A program made the translations under genes and the position numbers. Source: Sarcomyxa edulis (lineage: Eukaryota; Basidiomycota; Agaricomycetes; Agaricales; Mycenaceae). Taken from it: DNA of 64,000 nt. The DNA lies in NCBI GenBank assembly GCA_009761415.1, contig QUOL01000006.1:1302001-1366000 (forward strand), written 5' to 3'. Below are positions 32,839 to 45,576 of this stretch, in pieces; position 1 is the first letter of the stretch, and every line of letters starts with the position of its first letter. The notes under the pieces are model-generated. The model was not told the DNA's origin, ran no database searches, and was given only the letters and a program-made list of their open reading frames with translations.

Positions 32839-34769
32839 ATGGGAGTTGATGGACTATGGCCGGTAAGCGGCATATCCACTGTCATCTAATCACAAACTCC
32901 TGATGCCATTCAATTCTAGCTGCTCTTGCCAATCGCTAATATCCAGAACTTCCTGGCCTTCATCACCGTCGAAGGGTTTCGTGGCCATAGGGGAGACATG
33001 TTTGTGCTCGGGGTAGACGCCAGGTGAGTCTTGTGGACCCCTTTCATTGCTCCAGCCCCCGTCATGACACCGACCTGATTACTCTAGCCATTGGCTGTGG
33101 CAAGCCATGGCTGTCTTCCAAGTTGGTCATTCACAGAACGGCGAAAATCCAGAACTTCGCATAATCTTTCGCCGCCTCGTTCGTCTTCTCGGAGCTCTTG
33201 TTAGGGTGGTTTTTGTCTTTGATGGACCCGGGAGACCCTCAATCAAACGCAACAAGAACGTCTCGCTGAGGCCACACTGGCTTACCCCTAAAGCACAGGA
33301 ACTCATCACAGCGTTCGGATTTGATTGGTACACCGTGCGTTCTTTGTTTTAGCTTGCATTGTTCATCTATCAATATCTAATCCGTTGTATCGTAGGCTCC
33401 TGGTGAAGCCGAAGCTGAACTTGCGTACCTCAATAAAGCGGGGCTTATTGATGCCATCTTGACAGATGACAGCGATGCTTTTGTGTTTGGAGCCAGGTGT
33501 GTTATTCGAAAGTAAGTACATTATGCATGCCTATATACATCCATTCACTCACACCTGTCTGGGTATAGCCCCAACATCAGAAGGGATGGGGACGATATCA
33601 CAATCTATACATCCGACGCCATAGAGAATGCTCCGGAAATTGGGTTGACGCAAGGAGGAATGCTTCTCCTAGCTTTATTGAGTGGTGGCGATTATGATTC
33701 CGTATGTATGCCTCTTCTACTCTCGACATCACACTAATATACTATCAATGAAGGTTGGCCTCGTCGGATGTGGGGGGAGGATTGCTGGTGGAGTTGCTCG
33801 CTCTGGTCTAGGCGACTCACTTCTTACTGCAGCTTTGACACTGACACCAACGGCACTCTTCATCTTTTTGGCGGACTGGCGCGACGCTCTACGCTTCGAA
33901 ATCTCGACTGATCCCCATGGTTTTCTAGGCCGTAGGTATCCCACAGTGAGCGCCAGCATCCCGGATACATTTCCAGACCTCAATGTATTACGGGCATATA
34001 CCTTTCCTACCACATCTTGGTCATACGGTAATCACGGCCCTACTTGGCGGATATCCCAGTCACAAACGCCAAATATTAGCGCACTCGCTAGGCTCTGTCG
34101 GGGCAATTTTGGCTGGACTGACATCCCGGAACGCTTTGAAGAAACTATCTGGCCCGGAGTATTCTTACGAATGCTTTCTAAAGTAAGAGCTCATCCCCCG
34201 ATTTCTTCTTGTGTGCACTGATGAGATTGCTCCGTAGAGTGATTTTATTTCCGACATAGAACACATTGGCCTTCTGGATGTCTTCAACGCATCCTCCGTG
34301 TTGGACATCCTGTGGAAGAAGACAAGCCACGGCCTCCGATTGCTTTATATTCGAACATCAACGACTCTACTGCTCCGCGCCGCACAGGAAGCTCTGGTCA
34401 AGAAGTCGAAAAAATCGAAGAACATTCCCCTCAGAGCCACCTTCAGTGCGATGTGGATTCCTGCCGTCATCATGGAATCTGCATTGCCAAAGATGGTGCA
34501 GGAGTTTGAGCACCAGATAACTATGAAAACTCGGACTCCAACCGGAAAACATCGCAAGACTAGAATTACTGTAAGTCCTCTCGGGTCTGTCTCCGACAGC
34601 GTGAAACCTAGTTGATAGATATCTTCTTTTTCTCTTGCAGCCAAACAAAAGCGGGCGCCATGCATCTCAGGGCTCAGGAACTTCACGGGAGACAGCGGTG
34701 GATCTTACAATGGATGATTACGAACCACCGTCAATTACGGGTAGTAGGTTCTGGAGTTTGACTGACTAA
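32839..34769 (+). CDS. XPG/Rad2-family structure-specific nuclease (GEN1/Yen1-like)
   Basis: Eight exons: 32839..32862, 32920..33023, 33088..33334, 33396..33511, 33569..33701, 33754..34182, 34238..34570, 34641..34769; 504 aa. The start [10 protein letters not shown] is typical of the XPG N domain, in which the free N-terminal Gly contributes to catalysis in FEN1-type enzymes. Metal-binding acidic residues follow in [36 protein letters not shown] and LSGGDYD; the last begins the helix-2turn-helix that grips duplex DNA. The set is complete, so activity is plausible. The substrate class (flaps, bubbles or Holliday junctions) cannot be told from sequence; GEN-like is favoured because the linker between XPG-N and XPG-I is short. 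Agaricomycetes often carry several such PIN-like paralogues. The C-terminus is basic and unstructured. Confidence 0.82.
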
Positions 34770-34960
34770 ATTTGTATCCGATGTGGTCGATAATATGTAC
34801 ATTAGACTCTTGGACTTTGTTCTGAGAGAACAGATCTAAACGGCCACTACTGAAGAATGATCGAAGATTATATTTCAAATCCGAATGACCGCCGAGAATT
34901 GGAATTTTTGACCCCTCTAAAAATCTGTTGTACCCCAGCTACACACACCGGTCCCTCACC

Positions 34961-37517
34961 ATGCCAAAAGCGCCCTCTAAACACACTGAAGGACTTTCTC
35001 GAGCCCCAATGAACCCCACTAAAGCCAAGAAAAAGAGTTTAGTAAGCAAGAAAGGAGCCGCCACCTTGAACACCATTCGTGACCTCCAAAATCAAGAGAA
35101 GACTACTCACGGAAAAGCTGCCAATACAAGCAAGAAGTACGCTGAATACGTCAAGCGAGGACGTGAATGGCTGGAGGAACATTTTGATGCATGCGACCCT
35201 CCGGTCACAAGTGCGCCACTCGAAGATGGTGTACCTGGCCTTCCTCAGGCTGAAAGCAATGTTCCACCCATGGATCCTGATAGTCCATACGACGATCCTC
35301 AATTTCGGAATGCACTGAATTCAAAACCTAATAAGCACTCCGACAAAGCATTGGCATTGCTAATTTCGTACCGATGCTTCCAAGATAATCTCGGCCAATC
35401 CACCGCAGATGGAATTCATGCTGCCTTCAAATTTCTATGGAAGAATACGTGAGATTTCCACATATTCCCTGACTATCAAATGAAACTCACCGTATTATAG
35501 AGATGGTGATACCTATAGAGGGAAATGGATTTATCACGAAGGCCGCCAGCGTTGGGAAGGAAACCCGGCTGAGTCTGCGGAGGTTCAGGATGTAATGACT
35601 GCCGTAAAGAACAAGTGCGGTGCAGAAGGTGGAGATAGAAAGCACTCACTTGCGATGTCAAAAGAACATATGGACATGATGCGAGAGTGGTCTGAAAGAG
35701 TCTGTCCGGCAGAGGAACTGACAGAAGCTCCAAAGGATCTAGCTACTCAAACCCTTCGAACAAAGCATCTCCAGTTCAGAGCCTTCGCCGCGACGGGATG
35801 GACACTCTGGGGTCGGTACGTCGAGTTTTGTCGATTTAGCCTCGGGACGATTCTGACCGCAATGTGTGATCAGTAATTTTGAAACGATCAAGATACAGCG
35901 TAAACATCTCACTCTTGGGCTTGAAGAGCCAGGACTCTACAACGCAAAGTACTTTGTCGTACACCTAGCAAATAGAAAGGGATGGCAGCGTAAGTTAAAC
36001 AAAAATCACACGGAAGCTGACCTTCGAAGTGAGTCCCATGTTTATCCAAGTCCTAGTCCACTGAGCTTGATGTTGCCCGTTCGAGCTACTGCATCTTCTC
36101 AAACTTGATCACCATCATGTTCCTGTTAACTGACAAATGACATTGCCAGGCAACAAGTACAAGATATTTGCCCAGCCAGACCTTCCTGCATGCGACATGT
36201 TTACTTTACTCCCACAATGGATCGAATATCTTGAAAATGAAATCTACCGGCGTCCCATGTCTCCCGAGGATTATATCTTTCCTGCAATGGGGGCCAACGG
36301 AGTAGTGCATCCTCGCGAACACATCTCGCACGATACTGTCCAGAAATGGATCAACGAGTTCACAGTGGGAGCAAAGATACCGCAGGCTGCAGGAGGCAGT
36401 TTTTCGACACATTGCTTCCGACGTGGAGGTGCCCAATACCGCTTTATGTTTGCGCCTATAGGACAACGGTGGACTTTGCGTGTTGTTCGTTGGTGGGGAG
36501 GATGGGCAGAAGGTGAACATGTGCGTACTATATGATCGGCTCAACTGATCGAGCTCTATTAACATATTAGCAGCGTGATACATTGCTCCGTTACCTTTTG
36601 GACGAATTGTACATGTATGAAGAAGATTATAGCGGAGCATTGCGCCCTATTCGGATTGAAACCAACATCTCCCTCTTAGGCGAACATCAACTAGTAGCAC
36701 CCGCATCCACAGAGGAAATGCGGATGATGCACACTGCATTTTCGTCCGAATTAAGGGAGGTGAAGACAGATGTAGGAGCTGTGAGGACGTCTATGACTGG
36801 GATGGTTGCAGCCTTCCTTGATATGAAGAATCTCTTCATTTCCGGTGGCCAATCGCAGGCTCCAGGTCAATCTGGTATGTCAAGCTTCTCTCAAACAGTG
36901 ATTCTCTGAACTTATAGATTTTACGCAGCTTTGCTGTCCGGACCACCGACTTCTCTATGCTTGACACGTCCTCTGATCCCGATTCTTGCGCAGAGGCCAA
37001 TTCTCGGACAATCTGAACACACGACTCAAGCTCCGCCAAGCACTCACCTTCGAGTCCCCACTACTCCAGCTGTCCACAACCACACAATCAGTCGTCCACT
37101 ACCTCTGTACAGCCTTGTAATCCCAGACATTCCTTTACGGCTTCCAAGCGGAGCGCGCTCTCACATGAAGAACTCGTGGCGTGAGATTGTCGAGCACTGG
37201 GAGAATGGAGATCCCAACCGTGGACTTCATACGCCGCTGAAGGATTGGCCCCGTGCATGGTTAACGAAGGAGAACAAATTGTTTGCACAGAAACACGGTA
37301 ATCGAGGCATTATTGCCCGCGAGTTTCTTATCCAGTGAGCATGACATTATTCTGTATATTACACTTGTTCCGAGCTCAATGATACATCTGTAGGTATAAA
37401 AGCGACGAGATAGCGTTCCTCAATGCCTATCCTGAAGCACTTGAAGGTCATTCGAAGCTTTTGGTAGCCATTAATGTAGCACGCACTCTCCGCGGTGACA
37501 GAAAAGTTAGGAAATAA
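34961..37517 (+). mobile_element. Crypton-like tyrosine recombinase gene, apparently intact
   Basis: Seven exons: 34961..35448, 35501..35815, 35874..36028, 36150..36520, 36574..36874, 36929..37334, 37394..37517; 719 aa without a break. The N-terminal domain (KKYAEYVKRGREWLEEHF) looks like a SAM-like core-binding domain. The catalytic part has a first Arg at WGRNFETIKIQ, then THCFRRGGAQ (HxxR), WWGGWAEGEH and LLRYLLDELY with the likely tyrosine nucleophile. The C-terminus (SWREIVEHWENGDP, then KLFAQKHGNRGIIAREFL) resembles the GCR1_C DNA-binding domain found in fungal Cryptons. Cryptons move as DNA circles by tyrosine recombination and have no terminal inverted repeats. No element ends could be fixed here, so this could be a live element, a solo gene or a domesticated one. 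It starts 190 bases after the nuclease gene. Confidence 0.72.
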
Positions 37518-38470
37518 TATAAGTCTCTCGCGGGTCTCTATCATCACCAATTGTTGTACTCGTTTTGTTTTGTAGTTTGTGGTATTGCATGCTGTAAAGA
37601 CCGTGACTGGAGGAATTGGTACCATGCCTGTCGTGGACGTTGAGTTGTGTACCATAGTTGGAGGAGCGGCGGGGAGGATTTTGCCGTTTTCATGTGCGAA
37701 TTAAAGGTTTTCGAGAGGATTTTTTGGCCGTGAGGGATAAGCGGACGCCGGAGACCATAGTTCATGTTGAAAGAGTCTTTGAAGAGACCAGCATAGTCAA
37801 AATTGTTGGGAGTATCTTCGTGTTCTGGATAAATTGCTTTGTTAGCTATATCAGACAAAGCAGTTCTTCAAATAAGACATACTAGGCCGAGTCACCCGAC
37901 CAATAACGTGATTTGCGTGAAGGACAACCACTCGTCCGGTCCGCAGAAGAGAGAAGCTGAAAGAGTGAAAGGAAATAAACACATAGTGAGATAGTTTCGC
38001 TTTGTACGCACACGTAAACTTGATTGGATCAAACATCGAGTTTCAGGGACTTGGAGGAGGGCTCGAGAGATACAATATCAATGTAAGGCGGGGCGACGAC
38101 GAGCGAGAGCGCAAGCCGAAGATGCAGGTGTAGGATTGCTCACTGTGTGTTGTAGTTGGGGATTCTATCGCATCGCCTGTGGAAACACAAATCTGTAGAG
38201 ACCGAGGATCATTTAATGTTGTCAAAAACAAGTACCCGCCACTGGCCAGACACTCACCCCGCGGTCAGTGTTGGTGTACGAATAGTCGACACCATGGGGC
38301 CGCTGGAACGCTCTAACCTTGGACTTTGATCTCAGAGTATGTCTCGAGTTCCCTTATCAAATGATAGTTCAGTCCTCCTCCGGGAACGTTGACATCACGC
38401 GGTGGTGTGATGCACCTGCTGTCCTCACCGAAAAAGCATCCTTTTGGTTCAACTATAGAACAGGTTACAG
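37518..38470. other. Gene-free flank after the recombinase gene
   Basis: No supported gene. It may include the right end of the Crypton-like element, but no short direct repeat could be paired with the left side by eye. Confidence 0.3.
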
Positions 38471-38530
38471 ATGATGTCATATGCTCTCGAGCGTCTTGAA
38501 TTCAAGACTCTGAGAGCGATATGACATCAT
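38471..38530. repeat. Imperfect 60-bp palindrome without spacer
   Basis: The left arm 38471-38500 and right arm 38501-38530 are near-perfect reverse complements centred on ttgaattcaa. The outermost 12 or so bases (atgatgtcatat) match exactly, and one or two small offsets occur inside. It could fold as a long hairpin in RNA or a cruciform in DNA. Confidence 0.75.
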
Positions 38531-41500
38531 GAGAAGCACTGACCTTATTACAGGAGGGATCCATGACTTGTAGGATGTGAGATGCGAGGAATCAATAGAG
38601 AGAAGAGAGAGGGTTGTGGTTTTTCGGTGGTTCTTCGAGGCACGACCGAGTTTCGACTGAGTTTGCTGCCTTTGTGGAGCGAGGGGAGGTCATTGTGTTG
38701 GGGCCCGACCAAGTCTTCTTTCTTTGTTGATCCTTGTCATCCTCTTTGATAATCGGCATAGGGTTGCCGTGAGAGAGCTAAAGACCAAGATGTGAGTCGC
38801 CGTCAGCGCTGTCGACAGAGTTTGATAAGAGCCGAGCTGTTTGGACACGATTTTACAGCGTTAGGGTCTCATAGTCAAGCACATAAGCAGAAGAGCGACG
38901 CGAGAAAGTCTTAGAGGTCAGCTCAATGGTGACGTTCACGAAGGCGACTCCCCGACCGACTAAGTGGAAGATCGTGTTAGAAGAAGTTCGGGGATGGTTG
39001 TGCCAACGAGTATCGCCCGTTCAATCATGGCAATGGGAGGCAGTAAGACAAGAACGCGAGGGGAACGTTTGCTGGAAGGTACGGCGGTGTTTTGACACCA
39101 AGGCAGGAATGTAGACGTTCATGAGGGACATGATCGTGTCATGGACTGTTTAGACAGACCGTTTGGTGGTGGGAGCATTGTTGTAGCGCATCATTCCAAC
39201 AGAACTAGGCATAACGGACTCGTGACGGTGTTGTAGGACGAGGTTGAATAGTCAGAGGATGTGAATACGTAGACTGTGAGATGAGTCCTGGAAGTAAGAG
39301 ACCCAGTGGAGCAGAACGTCTAAGCATACATCAGATACGAGGTGGAAGAAGTTGGTCGCAACAACGCGCCGACGACGACTCGGAGGCTCATGAACAAAGA
39401 AGGGAGTAGACTGAGGAATCTTGTGTAGCTTACAGCCAGGCCCAAGCGAAGATTGGAAGTTGGGGTACAATTCAAAAGAATAGACGGGGGTCAATGCGAG
39501 CAATGCGCTCGGTGGGCCTACCCTCGAGGAGATCGAAAGCGAGGCTGGTATCTGGTCGCGAAGCGAGGCGTGGGAATGACAGAATATCAGATATTCTGTC
39601 TCAACTTCTGCTACAAGATTTTCTGAGCTGGACTAAGGCCACGGATAAATGGGGGAGGTTATATATATGGTCAGACATTATAGAAAACACATCGTCGTTG
39701 CTCCTCGAGCAACTCAAGCAAGAGTCTGCGAGACACTCACTTTCTTATTATCTTTCGAAGTAGCAGTGTGCTGTGGTTCGAGTTTTAATGAGACCCTCCT
39801 TAAACTTTTGACATGAAAGATCACTGACTGAGAGAGAGGTTCTGAGAGTGGCGGTAAGTACAACGAGTGGCTAGAGAGCCGCCGAGCGAGCGAGAGCGTG
39901 GAGAGCGTGACATAGGTCACAAGCCTCTCAAACGGGAAGGACGCGAAATCCCAGCTCGCGTGCGCCGATCGTCCCGATCACCGGAAGGCATCCGGACTCC
40001 GACTCGCGGAAGGCGTTTGTAAATTTCTCGAGATAAGTGGCAGAGAAACAGGACATGAGTTGGGCGCTCAGCGCTGAAGCTCTCCGTAAGGTGTGCTCCA
40101 AACGTTTGTAGGCTTGCAAGGCATAGTAGGCCGGATTATTCATGCGCGCCATATGTCGAAAGGAAGCTTGGCCTGGCCTGGGCCCCGAGGAGGCTCGGTG
40201 GTAGGAAGCTCCTATCATCGAATGTCTCACTACTCGGCCGTCCTCAGATAGGTAAAAGTCTCGGAAGAGACATACAGGCAAACCCCCACGATAGACCTGT
40301 TTATAAGACAGAAGAGTTATAGAGGGGATCCCCACAGCCCTCTCCCAATCCAGCGCGAAGCATGAACATCGTCAACGGTGCATGCCGTTGCCTGCCATGC
40401 GATGATATCACAATTTTGTGAGTTGAGATTCAAGATGCTAGTCAATACTTACATTGACCCCTGTCGTCCCCCGTGATTAGCTGGGGTAAGTCTGCCGCTA
40501 GATCGAGGTCGAGATTCGCGAACTAACGAGTGACGCAACTTAGCTCTACTGGGACTCTCTAACTTCGGGTGCGTCGCACAGTCGAAGTCGTAGAAAATCA
40601 CTGACCTAACCCGAAATCTCAGTTTCGCCATTATCAGTTCTCGCATCAAAGCGAAACCACAAGACCGATGCGACGCTCTCACCATCCTCGTTTTCTTCAT
40701 CACCGGCAATGTAAACCTCGCTAGCGCCGTGTTCCGACGCAACAAACTCGATCCACTAAGCGTCATCCTAAACGCTACTTTTCTATTCTCTGGCGCCTAT
40801 AGTTTCGATACAGCTTGGAGATGCTTGAACGCAGGGATCAAGTCACCTCGACCCGTATTCACTCCAGCAACGCCGAAACGAACAACGGGACTCATAGCGA
40901 GGTTCGTCACGCTGCCGACGCTGCACGAAGAAAGTGTAACGGAGGAGGGGGATCTCTATCTGGAAGATGGGCATGAGAAGGCTGAGGCGGTGGGCGCATT
41001 ATCATAGGGTTTTGGGTCATTGTGTATGAATATCTACAGAACGAACCAAGTTCAAATTCGGTCCGGCAACATCATGTTGAAACTAAGCTCACCTAGTTCG
41101 ACACACAGACTGATAGCCGAATATAGTCTAGGAGACTCCTTGAGTTTCACCACTAAAAGAACAAAGTTCATGAGTTGTACCTATCGGGCAGTATCGAAAC
41201 TGTCCAGACGCTCATTTCATTGGGTGATATGATGCCCAGTTGATTGATGCGCTCATGTTGGAGAGCTAGAAGGTCATATCACACTTTGCATGGCATTGTC
41301 TTTGATGATGACAAGTTAGACGACGGCTATTCGATTTTTTACCCACATCGATGATGCTCTATGGGCGGTGGAATCACTGTGCTGAACGAAGTGAGATACC
41401 CGGCGTATAAAGCTTCTTGAAGTCGACGCACCAGATATGGTCTATCTCTGGCCCCCTATTGCTAGCACGTAAACAAGTAGTGCAGCTGCTTACGCGGAGA

Positions 41501-42426
41501 GTGCGATCATTCAGGATCAGTACTGCGTATCCTCTCTGGGCTCCGATAAGAACACGCGGGCGCTGTGCGATTCAATAATGATGGGCGGTCTCAGAGAAAT
41601 TAAACTCGACGGCTAGCGTGGAGATACTGACATACGGTACTGGCGCAGTTGGTAGAATGGTACTCCTCAAGCGCCCAATAAATGTTAAGCCGTGGTGTCT
41701 GCATGAAGGAGCCTGAAATCGGAATTTCCCGTCGTTGAGAGGATTTTTGAACGAACAAGATACAGAAAACGTACCTGAGTTGACCTTGGCACGATGTGCA
41801 ATCGTTCAATGAAGATTGCTCTACCCCAGCTGACTTGGCTATTGGACGTCCTTATGGATCATGCTTATCGGTGTACTAGGAACCATCAACATAGAACTAT
41901 GATTGACAGACTGCATGCCGTGTATGATACCGGGTACTATTCAGTCTCGTTAGGCAGGTGGGAATGCGACGTCATTCCATTCTAAAAGACGATCCTAGTA
42001 CTTAAGCTTGGATTGAGCAGTCTTTGGGTTTCTGAGGTCGTGGATGTCGAAGTGAGACGGTGAAGAGGCAGCCAGAATGTAGACGATGGTGGACGTCGGG
42101 GCTGGCCAGTGAGCGCGACGGGAATGCACGACGCGTCTTCTGAGTTCTTGATTTCGACATCAAATTCCTTTTTCCCGGGAATTTGTTCAACATTTTTATC
42201 GTCATGATCTGTTATTGCGAATTCCAGGAGGATCCCTTTCCGACACTCTCTTTCCGTTCCTTTCATCGGTGCGAGACAGTTGGATAGAGTCGAGTGTGCC
42301 ACTGTACACGGTTGCGTGCAGTATCTATCTCCAGACAAAGTTCAATCAGCCCCACAATTTCGCCCCGGGATACTATCTTTATCGATATATCTTCTCCGTC
42401 TTTTTCCACCTACTTTTGAAAAAGCG
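38531..42426. other. Gene-poor interval of about 3.9 kb
   Basis: Open frames exist (39252-39503 minus, 39928-40335 minus, 41982-42338 minus) but show no motifs. One better candidate at 40622-41007 is listed separately. The last 200 bases form the promoter and leader of the permease gene. Confidence 0.35.
40622..41007 (+). other. Possible terminal exon or gene remnant (unknown protein)
   Basis: An ag acceptor-like site precedes an open frame with protein-like composition: a hydrophobic stretch (ALTILVFFITGNVNLASAVF), then RRNKLDPLSVILNATFLFSGAY and DTAWRCLNAG, ending in an acidic tail. It has no good ATG at its 5' end and no upstream exons were found. It may be the surviving 3' part of a degraded gene or a chance frame. 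I do not recognise the family. Confidence 0.25.
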
Positions 42427-45400
42427 ATGTCTTCAATTCATGACTACGAAGCTTCAACGACGACCCACTCTGCATCTTTTGACGAGGACAACAAGAAACT
42501 AGAGGCCCTGGGATATGTGCCCTCTTTCAAGCGCGAATTTTCCAACCTGGCTACCGTATGTCTAGATGGTTGTATTCGGGACCTCCCTGTGACTGATATT
42601 TCGGGATGGTGGTAGATAAGCTTCGCGTTCAGCATAATGGTACGCTCGGAGACGCGTTTCGCGTGACAAAACCTCTTACATCTACCGCCTGCAAATTTTA
42701 GGGCCTCTGCTCCAGTATCGCGACGACATTCAATACCCCACTTCTTCTCGGAGGCCCCTCTTCTGTACGCCGTCGATCTGTCTGATATCGCTGGCATGAT
42801 CTTAATTTGTTTCAGGTCGTATGGTGCTGGATATTGGGAGCATTTATGTGCTTCACGCTTGGTGCCAGTGTGAGCAAATTACGGATCTCTGCACAAGTCA
42901 TTCCTCATAACTTTTGACCGGTCATAGATTGCCGAGATTGTCAGCGCATTCCCGACATGTGGAGGATTGTACGTGTGGTTTTTGTTAGACTAGAGCACTG
43001 ACATCATGACTTCTTAAAGATACACCGCGTCTGCTCAGTTGACACCGCTCAGGCACCGCGCAAAAGTATGCTTAAACCGAGAATCTGTTTTCGTTATCTG
43101 AACGCTGTCTTGCAGGTTGGATGGGTGGTCGGATGGCTCAACATTCTAGGTCCATATGCTTTATTGTTGTAGATCCCGCTTGTATTGACTCTTTCTTCCA
43201 GGACAAATCGCAGGAGTTTCATCGACGGAGTTTGGTCTCTCGAACATGATATGGGCGGCTGTAGTTATTGGAAAGGTGCGTACCATTGAGATCTCCGGTG
43301 TTTCCAGTATCTCATCACGTAAAGTAGGATGGAAACTATGTGGTAACACAAGTAGGGAATATCCTCGGATTCGTCGGCTTCATCTCTGACCCTTTGTCTA
43401 GGGAAAAATTGTGGGACTGTTCGTCGGACTGCTGCTTTTCCATGGATTACTCGTAAGTGACCTCCCTTTCTCCAAGATAATCGAGGCTTGAATTTCCCGC
43501 TAGAACTCTGTCGCAACTCGGCATCTGGCGCGTTTCACGACGTCTTTCGTGTTTATCAATCTGGGAGCGACGTTCCGTGCGTTGATTTTCATGTAAGACC
43601 ATTTTTCGGACTCATGTATTCACCTACTCTATTCTAGTCATCATCATCGTCCTCCTCGCAACGACGTCTCGCTCGGACATGCACCCCGCTTCCTACGTCT
43701 TTGGATCCGCGGGGCTCGTGAATCAAACAGGGTGGGCGAATGGTGGAATAGCATTCCTCTTCGGTCTATTGAGTGTACAATGGACAGTGCGTGCTTTTTA
43801 TCCATCTTGTGCAACCCTGATATCCTGAATTTGGTTTTATTAGATGACGGTAAGAATCTCGAACTCCTTCCACACACGTGCGCATTATCTGACGGTCTGC
43901 ACAAGGATTACGATGCCACCGCGCATATTTCGTAAGCACTGCCTGGTGTTGCACTTCGTTCTCATTCTCATGCAAAACACGACGCATCTTTTCTAGAGAA
44001 GAAGTCAAGCGTGCGGCGTACGCAGGTAACTGTCCCTCTTAGTTTGTTTCCATTTGAGCGCCTCATCCTCAAGGTTCATTTACCTCATCACAGCACCGTC
44101 GGCCATCTTTATCGCAGGTTCGTCGACGAGTAATCTCTCAACTACTTATGCGTAGGTTACTCACGATTGTTATCATACAGTCATTGGAACTGGTCTCATT
44201 GGATGGCTTCTGAACATCGTTCTCGTCTTATGCTCTGGACCTCTGTGCGTTAAACTCTCACTATCATTGTCCAGTCACTAACAATGTGGCGTATCGTCAT
44301 GTAGCGCTGACCTGCCAGGAGCCTCGGGTTCTGGCATGCTACAGGTGTTTTTCTTTTCCGGTTTTATAATTAGATCCCAATGTTGATGCCGAAGATTTTA
44401 GATAATGACATTACGAATGGGCAAAGCCGGAGCGTTGGTACTTTGGGTGATTACTCCTTCTCATTGTCATTCTTTGATAAACGTGCTCAAGGAATGATTC
44501 GATACAGGTGTTCGTCTGCTTCACTGCGTTCTTTGTGTGTCAAACTGCCCTCCAGGCTGTCTCTCGGACGGTTTATGCATTCTCCCGGGATAATGGTGAG
44601 TTCCTAAAAAAAGGCTCGAAATAACTGAGGCTCGAAGAGATGATTATCCTATGCATGGCCGAAACCACCCGGCTCTCATTCTTTTCCGTGTTGTCTCCAT
44701 TGAAGTCCAAAACTAACGCGTCCTTCTAGGACTTCCTGATCGCGGCTTCTTTGGACACAACTCTACCAAAACGCAGACTCCTCTTCGTTCAATCTGGCTA
44801 TGCACTCTCGTTAGTGTCCTCCCAGGATTATTGGATCTCGCCAGTCCCATCGCCGCAAATGCCATCTTCGCTCTAACAGCCATGGCCCTGGATTTATCGT
44901 CAGTAAACTTTCCCGGCGTTCTTATTCTGATATCCCTCTAACCTTCCTGTGTACCAATCCTGCAGATATATCATTCCTATCTTCTTGCGCCGCGCGTTCC
45001 GGAATCACCCGGAGGTATTGTTCAAACCTGGTCCTTTCTATATGGGAGACGGGCTCCTCGGATGGACTGCGAATGTTATATGCATCATCGTAAGTGGAGT
45101 TCCATACTCATCGCGTTGTTCGTATCTCACACGACTTTCGCGCAGTGGACCCTCTTCGTTGTGGTCATCTTCAGTCTCCCGGTATCCTATCTCTCCTTTT
45201 CTCCTATCTCTTCGGCAACATTCTGACTTTTTAATAGACCGTCATGCCCGTCACGCCACAAAACATGAACTATGCTTCGGTTCGTCAAATCTAATCTAAT
45301 CTTAATTATCCGACGTGCATGGTCTGATCTATTTCCTCGCAGGTCATCACCGTCGGTGTCATCTTCCTCGCCTCGTGAGTCACCACTATGCCGTCGTCGT

Positions 45401-45576
45401 CGCGCGTCGTTTTGTCTCACCGCCTCTCGTTCAGCGTGTGGTATATCGCGGGTGCTCGCAAGCATTATAAAGGACCCGTCTCCAATCTACAAGCAGGATC
45501 TGTCGAACAGATCGATCAATCCGGGGAAGACGAGAAGGCATTCCCGGACCATCACAAGCACCAGGGAAAGCTATGA
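42427..45576 (+). CDS. APC-superfamily amino acid/GABA/choline-type permease
   Basis: Twenty-six exons and 542 aa. Exons: 42427..42555, 42616..42639, 42702..42764, 42816..42869, 42928..42968, 43020..43065, 43116..43149, 43202..43275, 43328..43351, 43402..43452, 43504..43576, 43638..43786, 43844..43849, 43906..43931, 43997..44025, 44094..44117, 44181..44244, 44305..44344, 44402..44446, 44508..44595, 44730..44898, 44966..45089, 45146..45181, 45238..45279, 45343..45374, 45435..45576. The protein begins with ALGYVPSFKREFSNLATISFAFSIMG, the signature of fungal Uga4/Hnm1-like transporters. About twelve hydrophobic segments follow, with FPTCGGLYTASAQL, WTMTDYDATAHISEEV, VSRTVYAFSRDNGLP and a hydrophilic Lys/Asp tail. 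It would carry GABA, choline or amino acids across the plasma membrane; the substrate cannot be decided. Exon 13 is only 6 nt. Confidence 0.86.
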
